Source: Eubacterium oxidoreducens
GTDB taxonomy: Bacteria; Bacillota; Clostridia; Lachnospirales; Lachnospiraceae
Assembly: GCF_900104415.1 (NCBI RefSeq)
Contig: NZ_FMXR01000008.1
Span: forward strand, 123,707-187,706
Direction of reading: 5' to 3'
Length of the DNA: 64,000 bases
In this document: one piece after another, positions 1 to 8,807 of the stretch
Layout: the number at the start of each line of letters is the position of its first letter
Position numbering within the stretch: position 1 is the stretch's first letter
Made by a program: the position numbers and the translations under genes
Notes under the pieces: generated by a model
What the model was told of the DNA's origin: nothing
Databases searched by the model: none
What the model saw: the letters and a program-made list of their open reading frames with translations, nothing else

Positions 1-1
1 T

Positions 2-241
2 CTTGTGGACGAGGAAAAAGGCGTATATGACGAAGAGGGAAATCTGAATCTTAACCCGAATTCCTTAGAAGTATTGACGCAGTGTAAGTTAGAGCCGACA
101 TTTGCAGGTGCACAATCTTATGATAGTTTTCAGTTTGTAAGACATGGCTTTTACTGTGTAGACGCAAAAGACTCTAAGCCGGATGCGCTTGTATTTAATC
201 GAATTGTATCATTAAAGAGTTCCTTTAAGCTACCGAAATAA
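2..241 (+). CDS. glnS: Glutaminyl-tRNA synthetase, C-terminal fragment (5' end outside window)
   Basis: This is the last 79 codons of a gene that enters from the left. The residues match the C-terminal anticodon-binding part of GlnRS: DEEGNLNLNPNSLEVLT, then the FQFVRHGFYCVD segment and a closing VFNRIVSLKSSFK strand. The family charges tRNA-Gln with glutamine in the cytoplasm. The GTG at position 5 is not a real start, because the homologous reading continues upstream of it. The catalytic Rossmann fold is outside the window, so the call rests on the C-terminal barrel only. Confidence 0.85.
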   Translation, partial: LVDEEKGVYDEEGNLNLNPNSLEVLTQCKLEPTFAGAQSYDSFQFVRHGFYCVDAKDSKPDALVFNRIVSLKSSFKLPK

Positions 242-272
242 GCTTTGTGAACGATGAAAGAGAAGGTGGAAA

Positions 273-1019
273 ATGATGTCAGAAGGAATTACTCCGCAGG
301 AAAAAGAAACACAATATATATTTGATAAGAAATATACATGTCCTTGTTGTGATAAGGAATTTATATCAAAAACGCTAAAAAGCGGAAGAGTTCGAAGAGA
401 TGAAAGTGATATGGATCTGCGTCCAAAGGCGAAAGGGATTGATATCTTAAAGTATCAGGTAATTATGTGTCCGAATTGCGGATATTCAACCTTGGCACAA
501 AATTATGGTCATTTATCATCTCTTCAGATTAAACTGATTCGCGAAAAGGTCAGTGAAAGTTTTCGTCCAAGACCGGTTGCTAAGACGCCGATTGTTACAT
601 ATGATATGGCATTGGATGCATATATACATGCCATTAAGTGTTCGGAGGCTCGTTTGGGAAAACAAAGTGAAAAAGCATATCTTTCTTTGATTGTTCATTG
701 GATTTTGGATTCGAAAGCTGAGATGGAAGAAAATGCAGATATGAAGAATATGTTTTTGGAAAAAAGCGAGATTTTCTATCGTTCTGCTTATGACGGATTT
801 GTAAAAGCGATAGCGGAAGAATACTTCCCAATGGCCGGAATGGATGAGACAACGATTGATTATCTGGTGGCATATATGGCATTTCATTTTGGACAACTTG
901 AAGTGGCATCAAAGCTTTTGTCACAGGTTCTTACCAATCAGATGGCGCCAAGGCGATTGAAAGATCGTGCACTGGAATTAAAAGATCGGATTATAGACCA
1001 GATTAAAAACGGTAAATAA
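273..1019 (+). CDS. DUF2225 family protein
   Basis: A 248-residue protein with an N-terminal zinc-ribbon-like part: CPCCDKEF near residue 23 and CPNCGYSTL near residue 66, two CX2C pairs that could bind one zinc. The rest is helical, without membrane segments, and resembles the TPR-like C-terminal part of DUF2225 proteins common in Clostridia. The biochemical role is unknown. The start is one of two adjacent ATG codons (273 or 276) behind an AGAAGGTGG ribosome site. It follows glnS by 31 bases and may be co-transcribed with it. A terminator shared with the convergent argG follows. Confidence 0.8.
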   Translation: MMSEGITPQEKETQYIFDKKYTCPCCDKEFISKTLKSGRVRRDESDMDLRPKAKGIDILKYQVIMCPNCGYSTLAQNYGHLSSLQIKLIREKVSESFRPRPVAKTPIVTYDMALDAYIHAIKCSEARLGKQSEKAYLSLIVHWILDSKAEMEENADMKNMFLEKSEIFYRSAYDGFVKAIAEEYFPMAGMDETTIDYLVAYMAFHFGQLEVASKLLSQVLTNQMAPRRLKDRALELKDRIIDQIKNGK

Positions 1020-1022
1020 ATA

Positions 1023-1063
1023 GGACAGAGGATTCTATCAAAGTTGAGTAGATTCCTCTGTCC
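1023..1063. terminator. Bidirectional terminator between DUF2225 gene and argG
   Basis: A 15-base arm (1023-1037) is complementary to 1049-1063 with one mismatch: GGACAGAGGA on one side, TCCTCTGTCC on the other. It lies between two convergent genes and is followed by a short, interrupted T-rich stretch, so it probably serves both strands. Confidence 0.7.
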
Positions 1064-1069
1064 TTCTGA

Positions 1070-2296
1070 TTATTTATTGTTTTTTTCGATTTCGGCCATC
1101 TTCATTGCGCGAACTTTTAATGGGAGTCCGAATAATGTAATGAAGCCTTCTGCATCGTGATGATCATATAAATCACCTGTAGTGAAGCTTGCAAGGGATT
1201 CACTGTAAAGGGAATATGGAGAAGTGGTACCGGCTTTAATGATGTTGCCTTTGTAAAGCTTGAATTTAACTTCTCCGGTTACATACTGCTGAGTGGACTC
1301 TACAAAAGCCTGTACAGCCTCACGAAGTGGTGTAAACCATTTTCCTTCATATACAATCTGAGCCATTAAATTGCCCATGTCTTTTTTGGTTCTTAAGGTA
1401 TCGCGATCAAGAACTAATTCTTCTAATTGTTCGTGTGCTTCCATTAAGATTGTACCGCCCGGAGTTTCATAAACGCCACGGCTCTTCATACCTACAACGC
1501 GGTTTTCTACAATGTCAACGATACCGATACCGTGTTTTCCGCCAAGTTTGTTGAGGGTACGGATGATATCGGAAACTTTCATTTCTTTACCATTTACAGA
1601 AGTTGGTACACCTTTTTCAAATGTCATGGTTACATATTCGCCTTCTTGTGGAGCCTTTTCAGGAGAAACGCCAAGGACAAGAAGATGATCAAAATTCGGC
1701 TCAACTGCAGGATCTTCAAGTTCGAGACCTTCGTGGCTGATGTGCCATAAGTTACGATCGCGGCTGTAACTGGTATCTGCTGAGAATGGAAGATCAATTC
1801 CATGAGCTTTACAATATTCAATTTCAGCTTCACGAGAATCCATATTCCATTTGTCATCACGCCATGCAGCGATAATCTTAATATCAGGAGCAAGTGCTTT
1901 GATACCAAGTTCGAAACGAATCTGGTCATTTCCCTTACCGGTTGCTCCGTGGCAGATGGCAGTAGCGCCTTCAAGGCGAGCCACTTTGACAAGTGCTTTT
2001 GCGATTCCGGGACGAGCCATGGAAGTGCCGAGCAGATATTTGTTTTCATAAATAGCATCTGCCTGTACACAAGGAACAATATAGTCATCGCAAAATTCAT
2101 CTGTGATGTCTTCGATATATAATTTAGAAGCACCGGAGAGCTTTGCGCGTTCTTCTAATCCGTCAAGTTCTTCTTCTTGTCCGCAGTCAACACAGCAGCA
2201 GATTACTTCGTAATCATAATTTTCCTTTAACCAAGGAATAATTGCTGTCGTATCAAGACCGCCTGAATATGCTAATACAACTTTTTCTTTTGCCAT
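1070..2296 (-). CDS. argG: Argininosuccinate synthase
   Basis: A 408-residue cytoplasmic enzyme of normal family length. It joins citrulline and aspartate, using ATP, to make argininosuccinate. The N-terminal AYSGGLDTT is the PP-loop ATP-binding motif. GATGKGNDQIRFE near residue 120 and the DTSYSRDRNLWHISHEG segment are family signatures. It is divergent from argC and has its own minus-strand promoter. A GTGAGG ribosome site precedes the ATG. argH and argF are not in the window, so the last step and the carbamoyl transfer are encoded elsewhere. Confidence 0.97.
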   Translation of the reverse strand: MAKEKVVLAYSGGLDTTAIIPWLKENYDYEVICCCVDCGQEEELDGLEERAKLSGASKLYIEDITDEFCDDYIVPCVQADAIYENKYLLGTSMARPGIAKALVKVARLEGATAICHGATGKGNDQIRFELGIKALAPDIKIIAAWRDDKWNMDSREAEIEYCKAHGIDLPFSADTSYSRDRNLWHISHEGLELEDPAVEPNFDHLLVLGVSPEKAPQEGEYVTMTFEKGVPTSVNGKEMKVSDIIRTLNKLGGKHGIGIVDIVENRVVGMKSRGVYETPGGTILMEAHEQLEELVLDRDTLRTKKDMGNLMAQIVYEGKWFTPLREAVQAFVESTQQYVTGEVKFKLYKGNIIKAGTTSPYSLYSESLASFTTGDLYDHHDAEGFITLFGLPLKVRAMKMAEIEKNNK

Positions 2297-2360
2297 GATA
2301 ATAGCCTCACTTTCTTTTTATACATTGATGCATAAAGCATTTGTTTTCTTCGCTTTCATT

Positions 2361-2389
2361 AATATACCTTATTTAAAAAGGGGATGCAA
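2361..2389 (-). promoter_or_regulatory. Predicted sigma-A promoter of argG
   Basis: Reading the minus strand, TTGCAT (2384-2389) and TATATT (2361-2366) are separated by exactly 17 bases. The predicted start near 2354 leaves a leader of about 58 bases before the argG ATG. Confidence 0.65.
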
Positions 2390-2411
2390 GGGACAAAATA
2401 TACATTAAAAA

Positions 2412-2445
2412 TGAATAAATATACAAAAATATGTATAATACTCAT
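2412..2445. promoter_or_regulatory. Tandem ArgR-like operator boxes
   Basis: TGAATAAATATACA at 2412-2425 differs in one position from the symmetric ARG-box core TGAATWWWWATTCA. A weaker copy, TGTATAATACTCAT, lies at 2432-2445. Their centres are 20 bases apart, close to the two-turn spacing of paired ARG boxes in other bacteria. They lie between the divergent argG and argC promoters, fitting arginine-responsive control of both. ArgR itself is not in the window, so this is a sequence-pattern inference. Confidence 0.55.
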
Positions 2446-2483
2446 AAAGTTGATAAAAACTAAAGCTTGTAGTGATAAGCCCA

Positions 2484-2512
2484 TTGATTTTGAAAAGAAT
2501 TATATGTATAAT
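2484..2512 (+). promoter_or_regulatory. Predicted sigma-A promoter of the argC operon
   Basis: TTGATT (2484-2489), 17 bases, then a consensus TATAAT (2507-2512). Transcription would start near 2519, giving a leader of about 49 bases. The promoter lies inside any longer reading of argC, which supports the internal ATG as the true start. Confidence 0.7.
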
Positions 2513-2567
2513 TATGCAAGTATATGAAATTAAAAACACAATTATAGGAAAAGAAAGAAGTGACATA

Positions 2568-3608
2568 ATGATGAAAGCAGGAATTATCGGAGCAACAGGA
2601 TATGCCGGAGCAGAACTTGCAAGACTGCTTTTGGGACATAAAGAGGTAGAATTGATTTGGGCCGGTTCAAGAAGTAATGAAGGAACTGCATATACGGATA
2701 TTTATCAGAATTTAAGAGGATTTACAAGTCAAGAATGCAAGGGAGACGACATTGAAAAACTTGCAAAAGAAGCGGATGTGATTTTCACCGCAACTCCTCA
2801 GGGGTATTTAGGAGGAGTCTTGACGGAAGATATCTTGTCAAAGGCTAAGGTAATTGATTTAAGTGCGGACTATCGTATAAAAGATGTGAAAGTTTATGAA
2901 GAGTGGTATAAGATTGAACATAAATCGCCGCAACTTATTAAGGAAGCAGTATATGGTCTTTGCGAACTGAATAGAGAGTCTATAAAAAATGCAAGATTGA
3001 TTGCGAATCCGGGTTGTTATCCGACTTGCTCATTTTTATCAATCTATCCTTTGTTGAAAGCAAATGTGATTGATCCGAATACCATCATTATTGATGCTAA
3101 ATCAGGAACAACGGGAGCCGGTAGAGGAGCTAAAGTGGACAATCTGTTTTGTGAAGTCAATGAAAGTATGAAGGCATATGGTGTGGCGACACATCGTCAT
3201 ACACCGGAGATTGAACAGCAGCTTGGCGTGGTCGCAGGTACGGATGTGACAATTAATTTTACACCGCATCTGGTTCCAATGATGCGAGGTATTCTTGTGA
3301 CGGCTTATGCAACGATGACAAAGAAGCTGACACAAGAAGAAGTTGATGAGCTTTATATGGAAGCATATAAGGATGAATATTTTGTAAGAGTATTAAAGCA
3401 TACGGTATGTCCGCAGACGAAATGGGTAGAAGGAAGTAATTTTGCCGATGTTACTGCAAAAGTGGATGAAAGAACCGGACGTGTTATTATGATGGGAGCA
3501 ATTGATAATCTTGTAAAAGGCGCTGCAGGCCAGGCAGTTCAGAATATGAATCTCATGTTTGGATTTGCAGAAAATGAGGGTCTTAAGCAGATTCCGATGT
3601 TCCCATAG
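2568..3608 (+). CDS. argC: N-acetyl-gamma-glutamyl-phosphate reductase
   Basis: A 346-residue enzyme that reduces N-acetylglutamyl phosphate to the semialdehyde with NADPH. The NADP-binding GIIGATGYAGAEL is at the N-terminus. The catalytic cysteine is in the ANPGCYPT motif near residue 145. The start is the ATG pair at 2568/2571, behind GAAAGAAG and after the predicted promoter; an upstream in-frame extension covers the promoter and is not conserved. It is first in the run argC-GNAT-argJ-argB-argD. Confidence 0.97.
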   Translation: MMKAGIIGATGYAGAELARLLLGHKEVELIWAGSRSNEGTAYTDIYQNLRGFTSQECKGDDIEKLAKEADVIFTATPQGYLGGVLTEDILSKAKVIDLSADYRIKDVKVYEEWYKIEHKSPQLIKEAVYGLCELNRESIKNARLIANPGCYPTCSFLSIYPLLKANVIDPNTIIIDAKSGTTGAGRGAKVDNLFCEVNESMKAYGVATHRHTPEIEQQLGVVAGTDVTINFTPHLVPMMRGILVTAYATMTKKLTQEEVDELYMEAYKDEYFVRVLKHTVCPQTKWVEGSNFADVTAKVDERTGRVIMMGAIDNLVKGAAGQAVQNMNLMFGFAENEGLKQIPMFP

Positions 3609-3623
3609 AAAGGGAGAAACTCT

Positions 3624-4076
3624 ATGGAGTATAAGATCCGAGAAATGAAAAATGAAGACTATGATGAGATCTTTGCACTGTGGGGAACGATTCATGGGTT
3701 TGGCATTCGAACGATAGACGATTCAAAAGAAGGCGTAATGCGTTTTATAAAACGTAATCCGACTACTAGTATTGTGGCAGAATCCGATGGCCATATTGTA
3801 GGTTCGATTTTGTGCGGACATGATGGCAGATGCGGTTGCTTTTATCATGTCTGCGTTAAAGAAGAATATCGCAAACATGGAATTGGAAAGGCAATGGCAG
3901 TATATGCGATGAGAGCATTGCAAAAGGAACACATTAATAAGGTGGATTTGATTGCATTTCGTGAGAACACGGGAGGAAACGAATTCTGGATACATGTGGG
4001 CGCTAAAAAACGTGAGGATGTCAATTATTATGATTTTAATTTGAATGAAGAAAATATTACCCGCTTTAACAGCTGA
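3624..4076 (+). CDS. GNAT family N-acetyltransferase within the arg operon
   Basis: A 150-residue single-domain acetyltransferase. The acetyl-CoA binding motif A is visible as VKEEYRKHGIGKAM near residues 81-94, and the closing ENTGGNEFWIHVGAK segment also fits the fold. The closest look is to small YpeA-like GNAT proteins. It sits 15 bases after argC and 12 before argJ, so it is surely co-transcribed. Its substrate is unknown. A supplementary glutamate N-acetyltransferase role is possible from context, but the downstream ArgJ could already supply acetylglutamate. Confidence 0.85.
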   Translation: MEYKIREMKNEDYDEIFALWGTIHGFGIRTIDDSKEGVMRFIKRNPTTSIVAESDGHIVGSILCGHDGRCGCFYHVCVKEEYRKHGIGKAMAVYAMRALQKEHINKVDLIAFRENTGGNEFWIHVGAKKREDVNYYDFNLNEENITRFNS

Positions 4077-4088
4077 TGGAGGTAGATA

Positions 4089-5312
4089 ATGAAGATAATC
4101 AAGGGCGGTGTAACTGCTGCGAAAGGGTATTTTGCAGCAGCGGTTGCAGCAAAAATCAAATATGAAGGCCGAACAGATATGGCAATGGTGTATTCAGAAG
4201 TTCCATGCGTCAGTGCAGGTACATTTACCAGAAACATTGTGAAAGCAGCGCCGGTAAAATGGGATCGTGATGTGGTTTATTCGCAGGCGAAACCGCAGGT
4301 GGTTGTGGTAAATTCCGGGATAGCGAATGCCTGCACCGGAGAAGAAGGTATGGGATATTGTAAAGAGACGGCAAAAGCCTGTGCAAAAGCTTTAAATGTA
4401 GACAAAGCAGGTGTGCTGGTTGCCTCCACAGGTGTAATCGGGATGCAACTTCCAATTGATCGTATCTGTAATGGAATAGATGCTTTGGCAAAAGAACTTG
4501 ATCGTTCTATCGAGGCCGGTAATAAGGCGGCAAAAGCAATTATGACAACGGATACCCATGAAAAAGAAGTAGCGGTCACAATTGAGATTGACGGAAAAGA
4601 AGTTACCATTGGTGGCATGAGCAAGGGAAGCGGAATGATTCATCCGGATATGTGCACAATGCTGGGATTTGTTACCAGTGATATTGCAATTGCAAAAGAG
4701 TTATTGCAAGAGGCTGTATCGGAGATTGTTGACGATACCTTTAATATGATTTCCGTAGATGGTGACACCTCGACAAATGATACACTGCTGGTACTTGCTA
4801 ATGGTATGGCAGGAAATGTAGAAATTACGAAAAAAAACGAAGATTATAAGAAATTCTATGAAGCGCTTCGATATGTCAATGAAGAACTTGCGAAGATGAT
4901 GGCAGGAGACGGTGAAGGCGCAACGGCTCTGTTTGAAGTGAAGGTCATCCATGCAAAAACCAAAGATGAGGCTAAGGTAATCAGCAAATCGGTGATTACC
5001 TCATCGCTGACAAAGGCTGCAATTTTTGGACATGATGCAAACTGGGGAAGAATTCTTTGTGCAATGGGATATTCCGGAGCGCAGTTTGATCCGGAAAAGG
5101 TGGATCTTACATTTGAAAGTGCAGCCGGCAGTATGCAGATTATTGAAAATGGCGTAGCACTTGATTATTCGGAAGAAGAAGCAACCAAAATATTATCGGA
5201 GCCGAAGGTGACGGTTATAGCAGATATTAAGCAGGGCGAGGAAACAGCAACGGCTTGGGGCTGTGATTTGACCTATGATTATGTGAAAATTAATGCGGAT
5301 TACCGTTCGTAA
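4089..5312 (+). CDS. argJ: Glutamate N-acetyltransferase / ornithine acetyltransferase
   Basis: A 407-residue ArgJ. It moves the acetyl group from N-acetylornithine to glutamate, closing the acetyl cycle; many members also use acetyl-CoA. The precursor self-cleaves before a threonine in KGSGMIHPDMCTML near residue 190, where this protein has Cys-Thr rather than the commoner Ala-Thr. STGVIGMQLP near residue 118 forms part of the oxyanion site. The C-terminal part carries FGHDANWGRI. A GGAGG-type ribosome site precedes the ATG. Confidence 0.96.
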   Translation: MKIIKGGVTAAKGYFAAAVAAKIKYEGRTDMAMVYSEVPCVSAGTFTRNIVKAAPVKWDRDVVYSQAKPQVVVVNSGIANACTGEEGMGYCKETAKACAKALNVDKAGVLVASTGVIGMQLPIDRICNGIDALAKELDRSIEAGNKAAKAIMTTDTHEKEVAVTIEIDGKEVTIGGMSKGSGMIHPDMCTMLGFVTSDIAIAKELLQEAVSEIVDDTFNMISVDGDTSTNDTLLVLANGMAGNVEITKKNEDYKKFYEALRYVNEELAKMMAGDGEGATALFEVKVIHAKTKDEAKVISKSVITSSLTKAAIFGHDANWGRILCAMGYSGAQFDPEKVDLTFESAAGSMQIIENGVALDYSEEEATKILSEPKVTVIADIKQGEETATAWGCDLTYDYVKINADYRS

Positions 5313-5333
5313 AAAAGAAAGGACTTTAAATCA

Positions 5334-6242
5334 ATGTCAGACGATACGATGAAACAAGTAATGGAAAAGGCGGAAGTATTAATAGAAGCTCTTCCTTATA
5401 TTCAAAGATTTAACCGAAAGGTTATCGTTGTAAAATACGGCGGAAGTGCAATGATTGATGAAGAACTTAAGATGCATGTGATTCAGGATGTGACACTTCT
5501 AAAGCTGGTTGGATTTAAGCCTATCATTGTACATGGTGGGGGAAAAGAAATCAGTCGCTGGGTCGGAAAAGTCGGAAAAGAAGCCGAGTTTGTCAATGGG
5601 CTTCGTAAGACAGATGAAGAGACGATGGAAATAGCAGAGATGGTTCTTGGACGTGTAAATAAATCACTTGTTCAGCAGGTGCAGCAGCTTGGCGTAAATG
5701 CAGTCGGAATCAGCGGAAAAGACGGTGGCCTTTTAAAGGTGAAAAAGAAATTGTCCGAGGGACAAGATATTGGATATGTCGGGGAAATAACACAGGTGAA
5801 TCCGAAAGTGTTGTATGATCTGTTAGAAAAAGATTTTCTGCCGATTGTTTTTCCGGTTGGTCTTGATGACGAGTTTAATACCTATAATATTAATGCTGAT
5901 GATGCAGCTTGTGCAATTGCAAGTGCAATGAAGGTTGAAAAACTTGCATTCCTTTCTGATGTGGAAGGTGTCTATATGGATCCGAATGATAAGAGTTCCT
6001 TGATCTCGGAACTGACTTGCAAGCATGCAAAAGAATTAATGGAAAGCGGCAATATCAGCGGTGGTATGATACCAAAGCTAAACAATTGTATTTCTGCAAT
6101 TGAAAGTGGTGTGTCAAGAGTTCATATTTTAGATGGAAGAATAGCGCATTGTTTGTTGCTTGAAATATTTACCAATAAAGGAATAGGAACTGCAATTCTG
6201 GATGATGAGCAGGAAAAATTCTATCACCCACAGGGAAAGTAA
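5334..6242 (+). CDS. argB: Acetylglutamate kinase
   Basis: A 302-residue amino-acid kinase that phosphorylates N-acetylglutamate. VVKYGGSAM near residue 32 and VHGGGKEIS near residue 67 form the nucleotide and substrate loops. The fold continues with [10 protein letters not shown] and FLSDVEGVY. It is 21 bases downstream of argJ, behind GAAAGGAC. An N-terminal helix of about 20 residues precedes the kinase core, as in arginine-sensitive ArgB proteins, so feedback inhibition is plausible but not proven. Confidence 0.96.
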   Translation: MSDDTMKQVMEKAEVLIEALPYIQRFNRKVIVVKYGGSAMIDEELKMHVIQDVTLLKLVGFKPIIVHGGGKEISRWVGKVGKEAEFVNGLRKTDEETMEIAEMVLGRVNKSLVQQVQQLGVNAVGISGKDGGLLKVKKKLSEGQDIGYVGEITQVNPKVLYDLLEKDFLPIVFPVGLDDEFNTYNINADDAACAIASAMKVEKLAFLSDVEGVYMDPNDKSSLISELTCKHAKELMESGNISGGMIPKLNNCISAIESGVSRVHILDGRIAHCLLLEIFTNKGIGTAILDDEQEKFYHPQGK

Positions 6243-6256
6243 GGAGTATTAATAAC

Positions 6257-7462
6257 ATGAATCAACAAAATTATATTGACGAAGTAGAAAAAAGTGTTCT
6301 TCATACATATAACCGTTTTCAGATGGTGATTGATCATGGTGACGGTGTTTATCTGTATGATACCGATCAAAATCAATATCTTGATTTTGCTGCAGGGATT
6401 GCAGTAATGGCATTGGGATATAATCATAAAGAATATAATGAGGCATTAAAAAATCAGATTGATAAAGTTTTGCATATTTCCAATTTATATTATTCGGTTC
6501 CTTTAATGGAAGCTGCAAGTAAGGTTACGAAGGCGGCTGATATGGAACGAATCTTTTTTACGAATTCGGGAACGGAAGCGATAGAAGGTGCGATTAAGGC
6601 AGCTAAGAAATATGCATATACAAGAGATGGACATGCCGGTCATGAAATTATTGCCATGCAGCATTCGTTCCACGGACGAAGCATCGGCGCATTGTCGGTT
6701 ACTGGTACAGAAAAATATCAGATTCCATTTGCACCATTACTGCCGGGAGTGAAATTTGCAACGTATAATGATCTAGAATCCGTAAAAGCGCAGATTACAG
6801 ATAAGACTTGTGCAATCATTATGGAAACCGTACAGGGAGAGGGCGGTATCTATCCGGCACAGAAAGAATTTATAGAAGGTGTTCGCAAGATTTGTGATGA
6901 AAAAGATATTATCATGATTCTCGATGAAGTACAGTGCGGTATGGGACGTTCCGGCAAGTTGTTTGCATGGCAGAATTACAATGTTAAGCCGGATATTATG
7001 TGTCTTGCAAAAGCACTTGGATGCGGCGTTCCGGTTGGAGCATTTTTGATGACACAAAAAGTTGCGGATCAATCACTTGCACCGGGAGACCATGGAACGA
7101 CATATGGCGGAAATCCTTTTGTTGGAGCGGCGGTTTCGAAAGTTATGGATATTATGCAGCGAGATCATCTTCCGGAACATGCAGCGAAAGTTGGAGAATA
7201 TCTTTATGAGAAGCTTGAACAATTGATGGAGGAAGAAGAATGTATCACTGCACATCGCGGAATTGGATTGATTCAGGGTGTTGAGTGTTCATTGCCTGTA
7301 GGTAAGGTCTGTGCAGAAGCTTTAAAGCAAGGCGTTTTAATTATTTCAGCCGGATCGAACGTGCTTCGATTTGTTCCACCGCTTGTTATTGAAGAAAAGC
7401 ATGTCGATGAGATGATTGTAAAACTGAAAAAGGCACTTGCGATTTGCAAGGAAAATGCATAA
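6257..7462 (+). CDS. argD: Acetylornithine aminotransferase
   Basis: A 401-residue class-III PLP aminotransferase that converts N-acetylglutamate semialdehyde to N-acetylornithine. Visible features are the FFTNSGTEAIEGAIKAA cofactor loop near residue 97, the aspartate in LDEVQCGMGR near residue 222, and the PLP lysine in CLAKALGCGVP near residue 252. It is the last gene of the arg run; the next gene starts 60 bases later and is functionally unrelated. Confidence 0.95.
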   Translation: MNQQNYIDEVEKSVLHTYNRFQMVIDHGDGVYLYDTDQNQYLDFAAGIAVMALGYNHKEYNEALKNQIDKVLHISNLYYSVPLMEAASKVTKAADMERIFFTNSGTEAIEGAIKAAKKYAYTRDGHAGHEIIAMQHSFHGRSIGALSVTGTEKYQIPFAPLLPGVKFATYNDLESVKAQITDKTCAIIMETVQGEGGIYPAQKEFIEGVRKICDEKDIIMILDEVQCGMGRSGKLFAWQNYNVKPDIMCLAKALGCGVPVGAFLMTQKVADQSLAPGDHGTTYGGNPFVGAAVSKVMDIMQRDHLPEHAAKVGEYLYEKLEQLMEEEECITAHRGIGLIQGVECSLPVGKVCAEALKQGVLIISAGSNVLRFVPPLVIEEKHVDEMIVKLKKALAICKENA

Positions 7463-7521
7463 AATAAAAATGGTATGTAAGTCCTTTTGAGAACGTTTAT
7501 AGTGATTGAAAGGATTGAGTT

Positions 7522-8091
7522 ATGAAGAGAAAAATTATAGTTTTATTTATAGTATGCTGCATATTTGCAATGCTAACCGGGTGCTGTGTGACACAAAGTC
7601 AGGATGATTTACTGGTTTCACAAACGGAAAGCACGAATCTTTCTGTATCAGGTGAAGATGATGACCAAATAAAGTTATGTGTATATGTGTGCGGAGCCGT
7701 AAAAAGTCCGGGTGTGTATACTTTGAAAAAAGGCGCACGTATTTATGAAGCCGTAGAACTTGCAGGTGGTCTTACCGGAAAGGCGCAACAAGATGGGATC
7801 AATCTGGCTGAAGAGGTAACGGATGGTCAGATGGTTGTGGTTCCTGTAAAGGAAAAGACTGAGAAAAGTGAGGCTGTAAGCGAGAATACCGCTGATGGCA
7901 AGGTGAATATTAATTCGGCAACAAAGGAAGAGCTTATGACATTAAGCGGTATAGGCGAGGCAAAAGCGCAGGCGATTATTACCTATCGTGAGGAAAATGG
8001 TTTGTTTTCTGCGGTTGAAGACCTGGTCAATGTGTCGGGAATAGCAGATGGAACTTTAAATAAAATTAAAGATAGTATCAAAGTGAATTAA
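7522..8091 (+). CDS. comEA: ComEA-like DNA-binding lipoprotein (SLBB + helix-hairpin-helix)
   Basis: A 189-residue exported protein. The N-terminus is a signal peptide ending in a lipobox (LTGC, cysteine 21), so it is probably lipid-anchored; classic ComEA uses a transmembrane anchor. A SLBB domain follows (YVCGAVKSPGVY, residues about 53-110). A C-terminal double helix-hairpin-helix (VNINSATKEELMTLSGIG, then VNVSGIADGTLNKIK) is the double-strand DNA-binding part. The family hands DNA to the ComEC channel, whose gene is three genes downstream. Active transformation is inference. Confidence 0.88.
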   Translation: MKRKIIVLFIVCCIFAMLTGCCVTQSQDDLLVSQTESTNLSVSGEDDDQIKLCVYVCGAVKSPGVYTLKKGARIYEAVELAGGLTGKAQQDGINLAEEVTDGQMVVVPVKEKTEKSEAVSENTADGKVNINSATKEELMTLSGIGEAKAQAIITYREENGLFSAVEDLVNVSGIADGTLNKIKDSIKVN

Positions 8092-8103
8092 AGGGGAAGT
8101 ATC

Positions 8104-8793
8104 ATGGCAAAGAAAGTATTGGTTGTTGATGATGAGAAATTAATCGTAAAAGGAATTCGCTTCAGTCTTTTACAAGACGGAATGGAAGTTGATGTCGCTT
8201 ATGATGGCGAAGAAGCTTTGGAAAAAGTAAAGAGCGGTTCTTATGACATCATACTTTTGGACGTGATGCTGCCTAAAATGGATGGTTTTGAAGTATGTCA
8301 ATCAATCCGTGAATTCTCTACAGTGCCGATTATTATGTTGACGGCAAAGGGGGATGATATGGATAAGATTTTGGGCTTGGATTATGGAGCCGATGACTAT
8401 ATTACAAAACCATTCAATATATTAGAGGTGAAGGCCAGAATTAAAGCAATTATGCGTCGAAGCGCATCTTCAGAGAAGAAAGAGCAGGCGACGGATGTTG
8501 TGGAAAATGGCAATTTAAGACTCGAAAGAGAAAGCCGCAGACTGTTTATATCAGGGGAAGAAATACGTCTGACGGCGAAAGAATTTGACCTTTTAGAGCT
8601 GTTGGTAACCAATCCCAACAAAGTATTTAGCCGAGAGAATCTGTTAGAAATCGTTTGGGGATATGAATATCCGGGCGATGTTAGAACAGTGGATGTTCAT
8701 GTTAGACGTCTTCGCGAGAAGATTGAGACAAATCCAAGGGAGCCTCGGTATGTACATACAAAATGGGGAATGGGTTATTATTATAAAGGTTAG
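8104..8793 (+). CDS. OmpR/PhoB-family response regulator
   Basis: A 229-residue two-domain regulator. In the receiver domain, acidic residues D9/D10, the phosphoacceptor D53 (LLDVML) and the lysine of TKPF are all present. A winged-helix DNA-binding domain follows from about residue 135, with TVDVHVRRLREKIE as the recognition-helix region. It is 12 bases from comEA and 14 bases before its sensor kinase. Target genes and signal are not visible. Confidence 0.95.
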   Translation: MAKKVLVVDDEKLIVKGIRFSLLQDGMEVDVAYDGEEALEKVKSGSYDIILLDVMLPKMDGFEVCQSIREFSTVPIIMLTAKGDDMDKILGLDYGADDYITKPFNILEVKARIKAIMRRSASSEKKEQATDVVENGNLRLERESRRLFISGEEIRLTAKEFDLLELLVTNPNKVFSRENLLEIVWGYEYPGDVRTVDVHVRRLREKIETNPREPRYVHTKWGMGYYYKG

Positions 8794-8807
8794 CGAGAAA
8801 AAATAGT

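Noticed and set aside
2472..2567. Longer N-terminus of ArgC
   Set aside because: It overlaps the predicted promoter and is not similar to the family; the ArgC fold starts at the ATG pair 2568/2571.
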